Assembly (NCBI RefSeq): GCF_014384985.1
Contig: NZ_JACRSX010000005.1
Span: 62,001-126,000 of the forward strand
Direction: 5' to 3'
Source: Jutongia huaianensis
GTDB lineage: Bacteria > Bacillota > Clostridia > Lachnospirales > Lachnospiraceae
Length of the DNA: 64,000 nt
Each line of letters starts with the position of its first letter. Position 1 is the stretch's first letter. Positions 52,378 to 61,563 of this stretch are shown here, piece by piece. The notes beneath the pieces were generated by a model, which did no database searches, was not told the origin of the DNA, and saw nothing but the letters and a program-made list of their open reading frames with translations. A program made the position numbers and the translations under genes.

Positions 52378-54150
52378 ATGGCTGGAAAGAGAAGGAAAGA
52401 GAAGAAAAACGGCAGCAGCAGACTGCGGATCAAAATCATGCTGGTTGCTTTGCTTCCAATGATACTGATGGCAGTGATCGTGGGGATTTCCGCTACACGT
52501 AATATGAAAGAGGGTATGCGTCAGGAGATGATGTATGCACTGCAGACAGAGACACATTCTCTGGAGCAGTTGTATAATGCGGTCAACAGTGATACATATT
52601 CTGTTAGTGGCGATAAGCTGATGAAGGGAAGCTTTAATGTTACGGATGAGACAGATTTTCTGGATTCCTTTGTGGAAGGAACAGACATGCAGGTGACGGT
52701 ATTTTATGGGGGCACCCGTATGGCAACGACACTCAAGGACCAGTCAGGGAATCGTCTTACCGGGACAAAGGCAGATGAAGCTGTTACAAAGGCTGTGACA
52801 CAGGATGGAAAGACCGTAGAGGAATATAATATTGCCATTGACGGAGAGAAGTATTATGCCTGTTATGCGCCATTAAAGGATTCCGGAGATAAGGTGATCG
52901 GCATGGTATTTGCCGGCAAGCCTGTGACAGAAGTACAGACATTGATCAGCGAGCGTACCAGTCATATTGTTATTGTGGAGCTGGTAATGATCGTACTCGC
53001 TATAATCGTGATCTTCATTCTGACCAAAGGCATCCAGGTGGGACTGCAGGCAGCGGAGAAAGCCGTTCACGGTTTGTCTAACGGTGATCTGACAGTAGCA
53101 GTCGAGTCGAAAGCCATGCGCCGTAATGATGAGCTGGGAGATATGACGAAGGGTGTGGCAGTGCTTATGAACCAGCTTCTTGAGGTGGTGAATCATATCC
53201 GCACTTCTTCTGAGCAGCTGTTGAAGTCTGGTACGGATCTTAGCAATATGGCAACGCAGACCAGCTCCACCGCAGATGATATCAGTAAGGCGATTGAGGA
53301 GATTTCCCAGGGAGCCGTATCTCAGGCAGATGAGATAGAGAGGGCATCCCATGAGGTGGATACAATGGGTCAGTTGATCGGACATATTGCAGATAATGTG
53401 GCAGAGCTGGATCAGGGAACTCAGGAGATTAAAGGCTCCAGTGACCGTTCAATCGATATTATCCGGGATCTTACAGAATCCAATGACAGGAGTATGGAGG
53501 CTGTTAGACATATTTCCCGTCAGGTTAACGCAACGAATGAGTCTGCATTAAAGATCCGGGCAGCTGTTGATCTGATCACTTCTATTGCAGAAGAGACCAA
53601 TCTTTTGTCTTTAAATGCTTCCATTGAGGCAGCCCGTGCCGGAGAGCAGGGACGTGGCTTTGCTGTGGTAGCGGGTCAGATTCAGAAACTTGCAGAGCAG
53701 AGTAATGAGTCTGCCGGAAGCATTGCCGATATTATTGGAGAGCTTTTGAAGGATTCTGAGAATTCCGTACAGGTCATGGAAGAAGTTCAGAAGATTATGA
53801 ACGAGCAACAGGAGAAGCTGCAGGCAACCAGAAAGCAGATTGCGGAGGTTGGTGATGGTATCAGTGGAGCTGCCCAGGCGGCAGGTATGATCCGCCAGCA
53901 GACAGAGCACTGCAATAGTGCCCGTGCCAATGTGGCAGATGTAATCTCAAACCTCTCTGCAATTTCGGAGCAGAATGCAGCATCCACAGAGGAAACAACG
54001 GCTTCTATGGAGGAGATGAATGCAGCGATGAATCTTCTGGCAGAGTCAGCAAGGCAGCTTCAGGAGCTGTCCAAGTCTCTGGAGGAGGATATTTCCTTCT
54101 TCCGTGTTGATAATATCAGAGAAAATATTCATGGTGTAATCGAGGGGTGA
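52378..54150 (+). CDS. methyl-accepting chemotaxis protein
   Basis: This 590-residue chemoreceptor has a membrane helix (about residues 20-40), an extracellular single-Cache sensor (about 45-195, [25 protein letters not shown]), a second helix (about 200-222), a HAMP region, and a signalling domain with hairpin tip [28 protein letters not shown]. It should pass ligand signals to CheA/CheW. No che or flagellar genes are nearby. AGGAGGG lies before the ATG. Ligand unknown. Confidence 0.95.
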   Translation: MAGKRRKEKKNGSSRLRIKIMLVALLPMILMAVIVGISATRNMKEGMRQEMMYALQTETHSLEQLYNAVNSDTYSVSGDKLMKGSFNVTDETDFLDSFVEGTDMQVTVFYGGTRMATTLKDQSGNRLTGTKADEAVTKAVTQDGKTVEEYNIAIDGEKYYACYAPLKDSGDKVIGMVFAGKPVTEVQTLISERTSHIVIVELVMIVLAIIVIFILTKGIQVGLQAAEKAVHGLSNGDLTVAVESKAMRRNDELGDMTKGVAVLMNQLLEVVNHIRTSSEQLLKSGTDLSNMATQTSSTADDISKAIEEISQGAVSQADEIERASHEVDTMGQLIGHIADNVAELDQGTQEIKGSSDRSIDIIRDLTESNDRSMEAVRHISRQVNATNESALKIRAAVDLITSIAEETNLLSLNASIEAARAGEQGRGFAVVAGQIQKLAEQSNESAGSIADIIGELLKDSENSVQVMEEVQKIMNEQQEKLQATRKQIAEVGDGISGAAQAAGMIRQQTEHCNSARANVADVISNLSAISEQNAASTEETTASMEEMNAAMNLLAESARQLQELSKSLEEDISFFRVDNIRENIHGVIEG

Positions 54151-54185
54151 AACGATTAATATAGCAGCAAGAAAGGGACGACAAA

Positions 54186-54629
54186 ATGCTTACATATACA
54201 GATGAGATTACGGTGGAGGAGTATAATGACCTGCGACGTTCTGTAAACTGGATCACCGTAAAAGACAAGAGAGCTCAGAAAGCATTGAACAATTCTTTCT
54301 ATAAACTCATCGCCCGGAAGGACGGCAAGCCGGTTGGAATGGCGAGGATCGTCAGTGATGGAGGCTATACTTATTTTATTACTGATGTGATCGTGCGGCC
54401 GGAGTGTCAGGGAGAGCATATTGGTACGGCTCTGATCGACAGGCTTCTGGAGTATATCAAGCGGGATGTAATGGATGATGAGACCGTGATGGTCAGCCTG
54501 ATGGCGGCATATGAGAGAGAAAGCTTTTATGAGCGCTTTGGGTTTCATACACGTCCTTTCGGCAATCATGGTCCGGGAATGTCTATGTGGGTTTCGCGGA
54601 TTGCAGACGGAAGTATCATTACTTCATAA
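54186..54629 (+). CDS. GNAT family N-acetyltransferase
   Basis: This 147-residue enzyme has the acetyl-CoA motif VIVRPECQGEHIGTALIDRLLEYI (Q/RxxGxG/A-like) after ARIVSDGGYTYFITDV, and ends YERESFYERFGFHTRPFG, as in many GNAT proteins of Firmicutes. The substrate is unknown. AGAAAGGGA precedes the ATG. It follows the chemoreceptor after 35 bp; a shared transcript is possible. Confidence 0.92.
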   Translation: MLTYTDEITVEEYNDLRRSVNWITVKDKRAQKALNNSFYKLIARKDGKPVGMARIVSDGGYTYFITDVIVRPECQGEHIGTALIDRLLEYIKRDVMDDETVMVSLMAAYERESFYERFGFHTRPFGNHGPGMSMWVSRIADGSIITS

Positions 54630-54713
54630 GGGCTTTATGATTTTGTTATTTACAGAATTGGCACAAGTGAATAAGTGCCCCAATATTTTGAATTAAACTG
54701 ATAGTATAAACAG

Positions 54714-54776
54714 AAAACAGCAGTTTTGAACGGATATCACAAATTTGTGATTTCGTATCAAAGCTGCTGTTTTATT
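54714..54776. terminator. hairpin terminator after GNAT gene
   Basis: Arms AAAACAGCAG and CTGCTGTTTT with an inner palindrome AATCACAAATTTGTGATT-like element; T-rich tail. It may serve both the GNAT and the DUF4250 transcript. Confidence 0.8.
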
Positions 54777-54838
54777 GTTTAAAGCCGGGCAGAGTATCCG
54801 AAAAGACAAAAGAGAACTTTCCGGATATCATCGATACG

Positions 54839-55015
54839 TCAGATAAAGCGGTTGGTGGCAGCGTCATAGCTGTAATCCACTGTTTTTAATTTGTCGCAGA
54901 TCTGCTGCTGGTCTAAATCCAGTGATTTGCACAGCTCTTCCAGACTTGGATAAAAATCCCGGAGCTGTGTGTTTAAATAACTAACTAACATCATAGGATC
55001 ATTTGGAATATTCAT
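54839..55015 (-). CDS. DUF4250 domain protein
   Basis: This 58-residue protein matches the DUF4250 family, common in Lachnospiraceae. It begins NIPNDPMMLVSYLNTQLRDF and continues with YPSLEELCKSLDLDQQQICDKL and YSYDAATNRFI. The helical part resembles a short HTH. The function is unknown. GGAGGA lies before the ATG. It follows murG by 34 bp in the same direction, so it is likely co-transcribed. Confidence 0.9.
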   Translation of the reverse strand: MNIPNDPMMLVSYLNTQLRDFYPSLEELCKSLDLDQQQICDKLKTVDYSYDAATNRFI

Positions 55016-55049
55016 GGGAATCCTCCAATCTTTCGAGTTCGTTGTATCA

Positions 55050-56126
55050 TTATTTCTTTTTATTTTTTGCAGAGACGTTGATCAGTTCCACAATCTTTTC
55101 AATGGAATTGTTGAGCTGGCTTCGCTGCATTGCCTTGATAAAGCGGTCTTTTTCTTCAAAAGCGGTATTTACGGCATTCAGGAGCTTTTCGTTGGTCAGC
55201 TCCTCCTCCTGGATCACGATGCTATAGCCCTGTTTCTCGAAGGAGGCGGCATTCAGGATCTGATCGCCGCGGCTTGCCTGAGCGGAAAGCGGGATCAGGA
55301 TGTTTGGCTTACGAAGGGCAAGGATCTCGCAGATGGCATTGGCTCCGGCGCGGGAGATCATAATATCTGCGGCAGCCATAAGATCTCGTAATTCTTCCTT
55401 TATGTACTCAAATTGTACATAGCCCTTTGTGTCCTTGAGGGAATCATCCATCTTGCCTTTGCCGCACAGATGGATGATCTGGAAACGCTCCAGAAGCTGT
55501 GGCAGGATCGCACGAACAGCCTCATTGACCCGGACGGCACCAAGACTGCCGCCGATGATCAGGATAACAGGCTTCTCGTCGGTAAAACCACAGAAAGCAA
55601 GTCCCTTTTCTTTGCTGCCCTGAAAAAGCTCCTGGCGGATCGGAGAGCCGGTCAGAACGCCTTTGTGCTCCGGCAGATGCTTTAAGGTCTCCGGAAAGTT
55701 TGTACAGACTCTGTCTGCGCAAGGGATACAGATTTTATTGGCAAGTCCCGGTGTCATGTCGGATTCGTGGATCACACATGGGATATGACGGGATTTGGCT
55801 GCAACAACCACGGGAACAGAAACAAAGCCGCCCTTGGAAAATACCACATCCGGACGGAGGAGCTTTAACAGCTTTCGTGCCTGTCCGTAGCCGCGAATGA
55901 CTTTGAATGGGTCACTTAAATTTTTCGGATCAATATAGCGGCGCAGCTTGCCGCTGGAGATACCATAATAAGGAATACCAAGCTCCGGGATCAGACGGCT
56001 TTCAATGCCTTCGTAGGAGCCGATGTAGTGGACTTCGTAGCCCTGCTTCTGAAGCTCCGGGATCAGGGCAATGTTTGGTGTTACATGGCCGGCTGTACCT
56101 CCGCCGGTAAGAACTATTTTTTTCAT
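55050..56126 (-). CDS. murG: undecaprenyldiphospho-muramoylpentapeptide beta-N-acetylglucosaminyltransferase
   Basis: This 358-residue GT28 enzyme adds GlcNAc to lipid I to make lipid II at the inner membrane face. Motifs are VLTGGGTAGHVTPNIAL, PYYGISSGKLRRY, VFSKGGFVSVPVVVAA, HESDMTPGLAN, ILIIGGSLGAVRVN and ISRAGANAICEILALRKPNILIP. A few extra residues upstream (TTG start) are possible, but the ATG at 56126 gives the family N-terminus. It stands apart from a dcw cluster. Confidence 0.96.
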   Translation of the reverse strand: MKKIVLTGGGTAGHVTPNIALIPELQKQGYEVHYIGSYEGIESRLIPELGIPYYGISSGKLRRYIDPKNLSDPFKVIRGYGQARKLLKLLRPDVVFSKGGFVSVPVVVAAKSRHIPCVIHESDMTPGLANKICIPCADRVCTNFPETLKHLPEHKGVLTGSPIRQELFQGSKEKGLAFCGFTDEKPVILIIGGSLGAVRVNEAVRAILPQLLERFQIIHLCGKGKMDDSLKDTKGYVQFEYIKEELRDLMAAADIMISRAGANAICEILALRKPNILIPLSAQASRGDQILNAASFEKQGYSIVIQEEELTNEKLLNAVNTAFEEKDRFIKAMQRSQLNNSIEKIVELINVSAKNKKK

Positions 56127-56316
56127 TTTATATACCAATCCTTTCTTGAAGAATAAACCGATTATTATCTAATTTATTATATTAGTATTGGAGTATTTTA
56201 TCAACTGAAACTTCGTTTCACAATTTGAACACGGCTTCTACACTTTTTCAACAAGAAATTTGGGTATGATTTGGAACATATTATTCGATTGATTTGTTAG
56301 AAAGGTAAGGTGTCAT

Positions 56317-57999
56317 ATGAAAAAGAAACGTGGGAAAAAGTTTAAGGTGATTGTCTGTGGAGGTGTTGTTTTGGTTCTGGCAGGAGGGATTCTGGCAGGA
56401 AGACATTTTCTTCAGGCAAAAAAAGCCTCCTCGGAGGGAGTGACCGGACAGAGTACAACAACCCTGGCCAAAATGGATCTCACCGATTCCATTAGTGCAT
56501 CCGGAACCATTGAGAGCCGGAAAACACAGACGGTATCGGCTTCGGTGAATGATGTGACCGTGAAAAAGATTTATGTCAAAGTAGGGGATAAAGTGAAAAA
56601 GGGGGATAAGATAGCTCTTTTTGATTCGGATAGTCTGGAGAGCAGTCTGGAGGAAGCACAGGATGCTTTATCGGAAGCACAGAGTTCTGCTGCGTTGGAG
56701 ATAGAATCTGCGCAGGAGCAGTATGACACCGCGCTCAGTGACCAGAGCTACAATAATACGAAGGCTGCCAAAAATGTGAAGAAAGCGCAAAAAGCAAAGG
56801 AAACGGCTGCAAAAGCATTACAGACTGCCAAAAATAAAGTAAAGAAGCTCCAAACCGGTGCAAAGGGGAAGAACAGTCAGGAACTTACGGCGGCAAAGGA
56901 GGCTCTGACGAAAGCCCAGGAGGCATATGAGCAGGCAAAATCCGCGCTGGGGACAGCAAAGGACAATCAGACAGATACTGCAAGACAAAATAAATCCTCT
57001 GTGACCCAGGCAAAGAGTTCCGTGAGCAATGCCAGAAGCAATCAGACCAAGAGCGTCAAAGAGGCACAGAAAAAGGTTGAGGAAGCGCAGGAGTCACTGG
57101 ATAAATGTACAGTGACAGCTCCTATGGATGGTGTTGTGACAACGTTAAATGTATCTGTGGGAGACACGTATACCGGTGGAACCATTGCAGAGCTGGATGA
57201 TACCAGTGGATATACGATTACTACAAGTGTAGATGAATACGATATCAGCGATGTGAAAAAGGGACAGCGTGTGGTGATCCTGACGGAGGCGACAGATGAG
57301 GATGAACTGGAGGGTGTTGTAACATTCGTGGCGCCGTCTACCGGCAGCAGTTCCTCAGCAGAAACCACCGGAAATGCCGGGAATACAGGAAACAGCAGCA
57401 GTGATGGTTATGAGGTCCGCATTCGTTTGAAAACAAAAGACAGCCGTCTCAAAATGGGTATGACCGCTAAATGCAGCATTATTAAAGAGGAAGCAGATGA
57501 TGTATATGCTGTACCATATGATGCGGTCAGCGAGGCACAGGATGGCAGCTGTTATATTACAGTGGTAGATAACGATAATACCGGTGATCAGAAAACGGAA
57601 AATAATACAGACCGACAAAAGAGTAATGACACTGGCGGACAGGGCGATGACGCCGGACAGATGAATGGAAATCCTGCGGATGATCAGAAGGGGCAGAAGC
57701 CACAGGACAGTGACAGTAAAGAGGACAGTGGAAAAAGCAGCAGACAGACCCGGACAAGTCAGATCACAGTAACCAAAGGAATGGAGACTGATTATTATGT
57801 GGAGATTTCCGGAGATGATCTGCAGGAGGGATTGGAGGTTGTGGTTCCGACTGACAAGGTTTCTTCCGGAAGTGATTCCTCCTCAGACAAAAACAGCAAT
57901 GCTCTTGGCGGGATGGGAGGCATGAACGGAGGTGGTATGCCGGACGCTGGTAATATGGGCGGCAAAGGCGGCTTCGGCGGACCGGGAGGTGGAAAATAA
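56317..57999 (+). CDS. MacA-like periplasmic adaptor (HlyD family) with Gly-rich tail
   Basis: This 560-residue membrane-fusion protein has an N-terminal anchor (about residues 7-27), a biotinyl-lipoyl half (IESRKTQTVSASVNDVTVKKIYVKVGDKVKKGDKI), a long coiled coil rich in Ala, Lys, Gln and Glu (about 105-260), the second lipoyl half (CTVTAPMDGVVTTLNVSVGDT) and beta-barrel parts. Near the C-terminus there is an Asp/Asn/Gln/Lys-rich linker and, at the very end, a Gly/Met-rich low-complexity tail. With the two following genes it forms an ABC exporter of the MacAB/YknXYZ kind. The tail is longer than in most homologues. Confidence 0.92.
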   Translation: MKKKRGKKFKVIVCGGVVLVLAGGILAGRHFLQAKKASSEGVTGQSTTTLAKMDLTDSISASGTIESRKTQTVSASVNDVTVKKIYVKVGDKVKKGDKIALFDSDSLESSLEEAQDALSEAQSSAALEIESAQEQYDTALSDQSYNNTKAAKNVKKAQKAKETAAKALQTAKNKVKKLQTGAKGKNSQELTAAKEALTKAQEAYEQAKSALGTAKDNQTDTARQNKSSVTQAKSSVSNARSNQTKSVKEAQKKVEEAQESLDKCTVTAPMDGVVTTLNVSVGDTYTGGTIAELDDTSGYTITTSVDEYDISDVKKGQRVVILTEATDEDELEGVVTFVAPSTGSSSSAETTGNAGNTGNSSSDGYEVRIRLKTKDSRLKMGMTAKCSIIKEEADDVYAVPYDAVSEAQDGSCYITVVDNDNTGDQKTENNTDRQKSNDTGGQGDDAGQMNGNPADDQKGQKPQDSDSKEDSGKSSRQTRTSQITVTKGMETDYYVEISGDDLQEGLEVVVPTDKVSSGSDSSSDKNSNALGGMGGMNGGGMPDAGNMGGKGGFGGPGGGK

Positions 58000-58689
58000 A
58001 TGAAAAAGCGACAAAAGGATTCCGCTGTAATCTCTTTGCATGGGATTGTAAAACGATTTTATATCGGAAAGCCGAATGAACTGGAAATTCTTCATGGGAT
58101 TGACCTGCAGGTGGAGCAGGGCGAATTTGTATCCATCGTGGGGGAATCCGGTTCCGGTAAATCCACGCTGATGAATATCATTGGTGCGCTGGACCGCCCC
58201 ACCGAGGGAGAATATTTTCTCCGGGGAAGAAATGTGGGAGAGACAGGAGATAAAGAATTGTCCATGATACGAAATCAGGAGATCGGCTTTGTGTTTCAGA
58301 CATATAATCTGATTCCACGGACCACCGCTCTGGAAAATGTGGAGCTGCCGATGTTGTATGGCAAGGTGAAAAAGACAGAACGCCGTGCCAGGGCAAAGGA
58401 GCTTCTGGAATTGGTGGGGATGGGAGAGAGGATGTTTCATAAGCCGGAGGAATTATCCGGAGGCCAGAAACAGAGAACGGCCATTGCCCGTGCCATGGCG
58501 AATGATCCTTCTATCATACTGGCCGATGAGCCGACAGGTGCCCTTGATTCCGAGACCAGCCGGAAGATTATGGATATTTTCCATGAGCTTCACAAGGAGC
58601 AGGGAAAAACGATCGTACTGATCACACATTCCGGGGAGCTGGCGGAGGAAACGGACCGGGTTATCCGGATTTCGGATGGCAGAATATAA
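58000..58689 (+). CDS. ABC transporter ATP-binding protein, MacB-like
   Basis: This 229-residue ATPase has Walker A GESGSGKST (about residues 48-56), signature LSGGQKQRTA, Walker B IILADEPTGALD and switch His in VLITHSGEL. This is the LolD/MacB group. It starts right after the adaptor stop with GGAGGTGG inside the end of that gene, so translation is coupled. Partner of the permease 15 bp downstream. Confidence 0.95.
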   Translation: MKKRQKDSAVISLHGIVKRFYIGKPNELEILHGIDLQVEQGEFVSIVGESGSGKSTLMNIIGALDRPTEGEYFLRGRNVGETGDKELSMIRNQEIGFVFQTYNLIPRTTALENVELPMLYGKVKKTERRARAKELLELVGMGERMFHKPEELSGGQKQRTAIARAMANDPSIILADEPTGALDSETSRKIMDIFHELHKEQGKTIVLITHSGELAEETDRVIRISDGRI

Positions 58690-58704
58690 AAAAGGAGGCA
58701 GAAA

Positions 58705-59991
58705 ATGCTGATTTGGGAAAATATCAAGATTGCATGTAAAGCACTGTTTTCCAATAAGCTTCGAGCGTTATTGACGATGCTGGGTATCATTATCGGTATT
58801 GGTTCTGTCATTGCGATCATGACGGTGAGTGAATCATTGACCACATCCATATCCGACAGCTTTCAGGAGATGGGAGCCAATAACATTACGGTAGGACTAT
58901 CCGCCAAAAGTGAGGAAGAAGAGGTTCGTGTCGACGGAATGAGATTTGGAGCCGGTAATCGGAATGCATCTATTACGGAGGATGACAGGATCACGGATGC
59001 TATGCTGCAAAAAATGAAAAAAACATTTCAAAACCGGATTTCTGCGGTGGCGATCAGTGAATCGGCAGGATCTGTTACGGTAGAAAAGGACGGTGATTCT
59101 GCCAGTTTGAATGTATCAGGCGTAAATAAAGATTATTTTCGAAGTGACAAGGTTACCCTGCTGGCGGGGCGTTCTATCAAAAAAGCTGATCTGGAGGGAA
59201 ATAAGCATGTCATTATGGTATCGGATCAGATGGTGGAAACCCTGTTTGATGGAGACAATGAAAGTGCATTATGGCAGAAGATCAGTCTGAATATTGATGG
59301 GAATTATCAGGATTTCTATATTGTAGGGGTGTATCAGTATGAAAGCGAGGGAACGGTCAGTGACAGTTCGGAGGATGTTACGACAAATGCGTATATTCCG
59401 CTGACAACCGCCAAGGAAATCATGCATTCCGATGATGGCTATACGCAGTTTACCATTGTGACAGACACTTCTGTTTCCAGTGTATCGGATTTCGCAGATC
59501 AGATCGAGACGTTTTTTACACCTTATTATATGAGTAATGACAATTATGAGATTGCCACATCTACAATGGAGTCAATGACGGAGTCTATGAGTGAAATGAT
59601 CCGGACCGTGTCACTGGCGATTTCGCTGATCGCGGGTATATCCCTTCTGGTGGGCGGCATTGGCGTTATGAATATTATGCTGGTTTCCATTACAGAAAGG
59701 ACAAGAGAGATTGGAACAAGAAAGGCGCTGGGAGCGACCAATGGATCGATCCGTCTTCAGTTTATCATAGAATCCATGGTACTTTGTGTGGTGGGTGGCT
59801 GCCTGGGAATCGCGCTGGGACTGATCCTTGGATCTGTGGCGGCATCGGTACTGGGATATTCCGCAACGACACCGGTGGCAGCAATTATGATTGCTGTACT
59901 GTTCTCTATGGTCGTCGGGGTATTCTTTGGATATTATCCGGCCAACAAAGCGGCCCGGCTGGATCCCATCGAGGCACTGCGATACGAATAA
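58705..59991 (+). CDS. ABC transporter permease, MacB/FtsX type
   Basis: This 428-residue permease has one N-terminal helix (LLTMLGIIIGIGSVIAIMTV), a large extracellular MacB-PCD domain (about residues 45-290), and three C-terminal helices with the FtsX signature GGIGVMNIMLVSITERTREIGTRKALGAT. Together with the adaptor and ATPase it should export a peptide, lipid or drug. AAAGGAGG precedes the ATG. The operon ends at the terminator near 60032. Confidence 0.95.
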   Translation: MLIWENIKIACKALFSNKLRALLTMLGIIIGIGSVIAIMTVSESLTTSISDSFQEMGANNITVGLSAKSEEEEVRVDGMRFGAGNRNASITEDDRITDAMLQKMKKTFQNRISAVAISESAGSVTVEKDGDSASLNVSGVNKDYFRSDKVTLLAGRSIKKADLEGNKHVIMVSDQMVETLFDGDNESALWQKISLNIDGNYQDFYIVGVYQYESEGTVSDSSEDVTTNAYIPLTTAKEIMHSDDGYTQFTIVTDTSVSSVSDFADQIETFFTPYYMSNDNYEIATSTMESMTESMSEMIRTVSLAISLIAGISLLVGGIGVMNIMLVSITERTREIGTRKALGATNGSIRLQFIIESMVLCVVGGCLGIALGLILGSVAASVLGYSATTPVAAIMIAVLFSMVVGVFFGYYPANKAARLDPIEALRYE

Positions 59992-60031
59992 AGCGAATAG
60001 AATTTGCCTGGCAACTTTGTGAAAATAAAAT

Positions 60032-60075
60032 AACACCTTCGAAAACGGCTCCAAACGCTGCTTTCGAAGGTGTTT
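60032..60075. terminator. bidirectional terminator between ABC permease and trkH
   Basis: Arms AACACCTTCGAAA and TTTCGAAGGTGTT with a 17-nt loop, A-rich before and T-rich after. Confidence 0.9.
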
Positions 60076-60077
60076 CT

Positions 60078-61550
60078 TTATGCTTTCTGTTTCTTTTTGC
60101 GGTGACTTTCAAAGGAATCTTTCCAGATGGCAGGATGGAACAGGATCAGCAGCGGAAACAGCTCCAGCCGGCCGGCCAGCATATCAAACATCAGTACAAG
60201 CTTGGAAAAGACATTGAAATGTCCGAAGTTCTGTGTTGGTCCTACCTTGGAAAGACCGGGTCCCATATTATTGATGGTGGTGAGAACTGCGGTAAAGTTG
60301 GTGACCAGATCCTCATCCTCGAAGGAGATCGCAAAGACGGAAAGAGAAAAAATAATCATAAACGTAATAAAAAATACATTGATGGAACGGACGACCTCGT
60401 GGTCCACCGGTTTGCCCTCCACATTAATTTTGCGGACGCTCTTTGGATGGATATAACTGTTTAATTCCTTTAAAACAGTTTTAAACATAATGACAATCCG
60501 CGACACTTTAATACCGCCGCCGGTACTGCCTGCGCAGGCACCCACAAACATCACAATGATCAGAATGGTCTGGCTGGTCTGCGGCCACAGGTCAAAATCA
60601 GTGGTGGAAAATCCCGTGGAGGTGGCAAGGGACGCAACCTGAAAAACGGAATGTGTCATTGCTTCAAATCCGGTTGGATACATGGTACGGACATTTAAGA
60701 ATATAATCGTTACGGCGATCAGGATCATGGCGAGATAATAATGAATCTCCTCCATAGATATCGCCTTGCGGAAATGACGGTACAGGATATAAAAATAAAA
60801 GTTGAAGTTGATACCAAACAATATCATAAAGATGGCAACTACCCATTGTATATAGGGTGAATAGCCCATTATACTGTCATTTTTGATACCGAAGCCTCCG
60901 GTGCCGGCAGTACCAAAGGCGGTAGTAAGCGCATCAAAAACAGGCATTTTGCCTGCCAGCAGAAAGATAAACTCAATAACCGTCATGCCAAAATAGATGG
61001 TATACAGGATCATTGCGGTATAACGTACCTTTGGTACCAGCTTGCCCACAGATGGTCCGGGGCTTTCTGCACGCATCAGGTTGATACTGGAGCCGCCACT
61101 CAACGGGAGGATTGCCAGAAGAAAGACAAGAACGCCCATGCCGCCGATCCAGTGTGTAAAGCTTCGCCAGATCAGTGCAGTGTGCGATAAGCCTTCTACA
61201 TTGCTGAGAACCGTGGCTCCGGTGGTGGTAAAACCGGAGATTGTTTCAAAAAGTGCATTTTCCCATTGGGGAATCTCGCCGCTGATCCAGAAAGGGATCG
61301 CACCAAAAAGACTCAGAATGATCCAGCTTAAGGAGGTGGCAAGACATCCCTCCTTCAAATAAAAGACTGTGTTTTTGGGTTTGCGGTATGTCATAAGCAC
61401 GCCCAAAAGCATGCAGACACAGGCGACGAGAAAGAAATAGCGTCCTTCTTCCTCATGGTAAATAAGAGATGTAACACAAGGAAGCAGCATAAACGCTGCT
61501 TCTATTTTTAGTACATAACCGAGAATATATTTTAATATCGAATAATTCAT
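60078..61550 (-). CDS. trkH: TrkH-family potassium uptake channel subunit
   Basis: This 490-residue membrane protein has about ten helices in four pore repeats, with selectivity-filter strands such as TTGATVL, GTAGTGGFG, ATSTGFSTTDFDLWP and NNMGPG, and the intracellular loop CAGSTGGGIKVSR. It forms the K+ channel gated by TrkA, whose gene lies 13 bp upstream. Both are read on the minus strand, in the order trkA-trkH. Confidence 0.95.
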   Translation of the reverse strand: MNYSILKYILGYVLKIEAAFMLLPCVTSLIYHEEEGRYFFLVACVCMLLGVLMTYRKPKNTVFYLKEGCLATSLSWIILSLFGAIPFWISGEIPQWENALFETISGFTTTGATVLSNVEGLSHTALIWRSFTHWIGGMGVLVFLLAILPLSGGSSINLMRAESPGPSVGKLVPKVRYTAMILYTIYFGMTVIEFIFLLAGKMPVFDALTTAFGTAGTGGFGIKNDSIMGYSPYIQWVVAIFMILFGINFNFYFYILYRHFRKAISMEEIHYYLAMILIAVTIIFLNVRTMYPTGFEAMTHSVFQVASLATSTGFSTTDFDLWPQTSQTILIIVMFVGACAGSTGGGIKVSRIVIMFKTVLKELNSYIHPKSVRKINVEGKPVDHEVVRSINVFFITFMIIFSLSVFAISFEDEDLVTNFTAVLTTINNMGPGLSKVGPTQNFGHFNVFSKLVLMFDMLAGRLELFPLLILFHPAIWKDSFESHRKKKQKA

Positions 61551-61563
61551 AACCCTTCATCCT

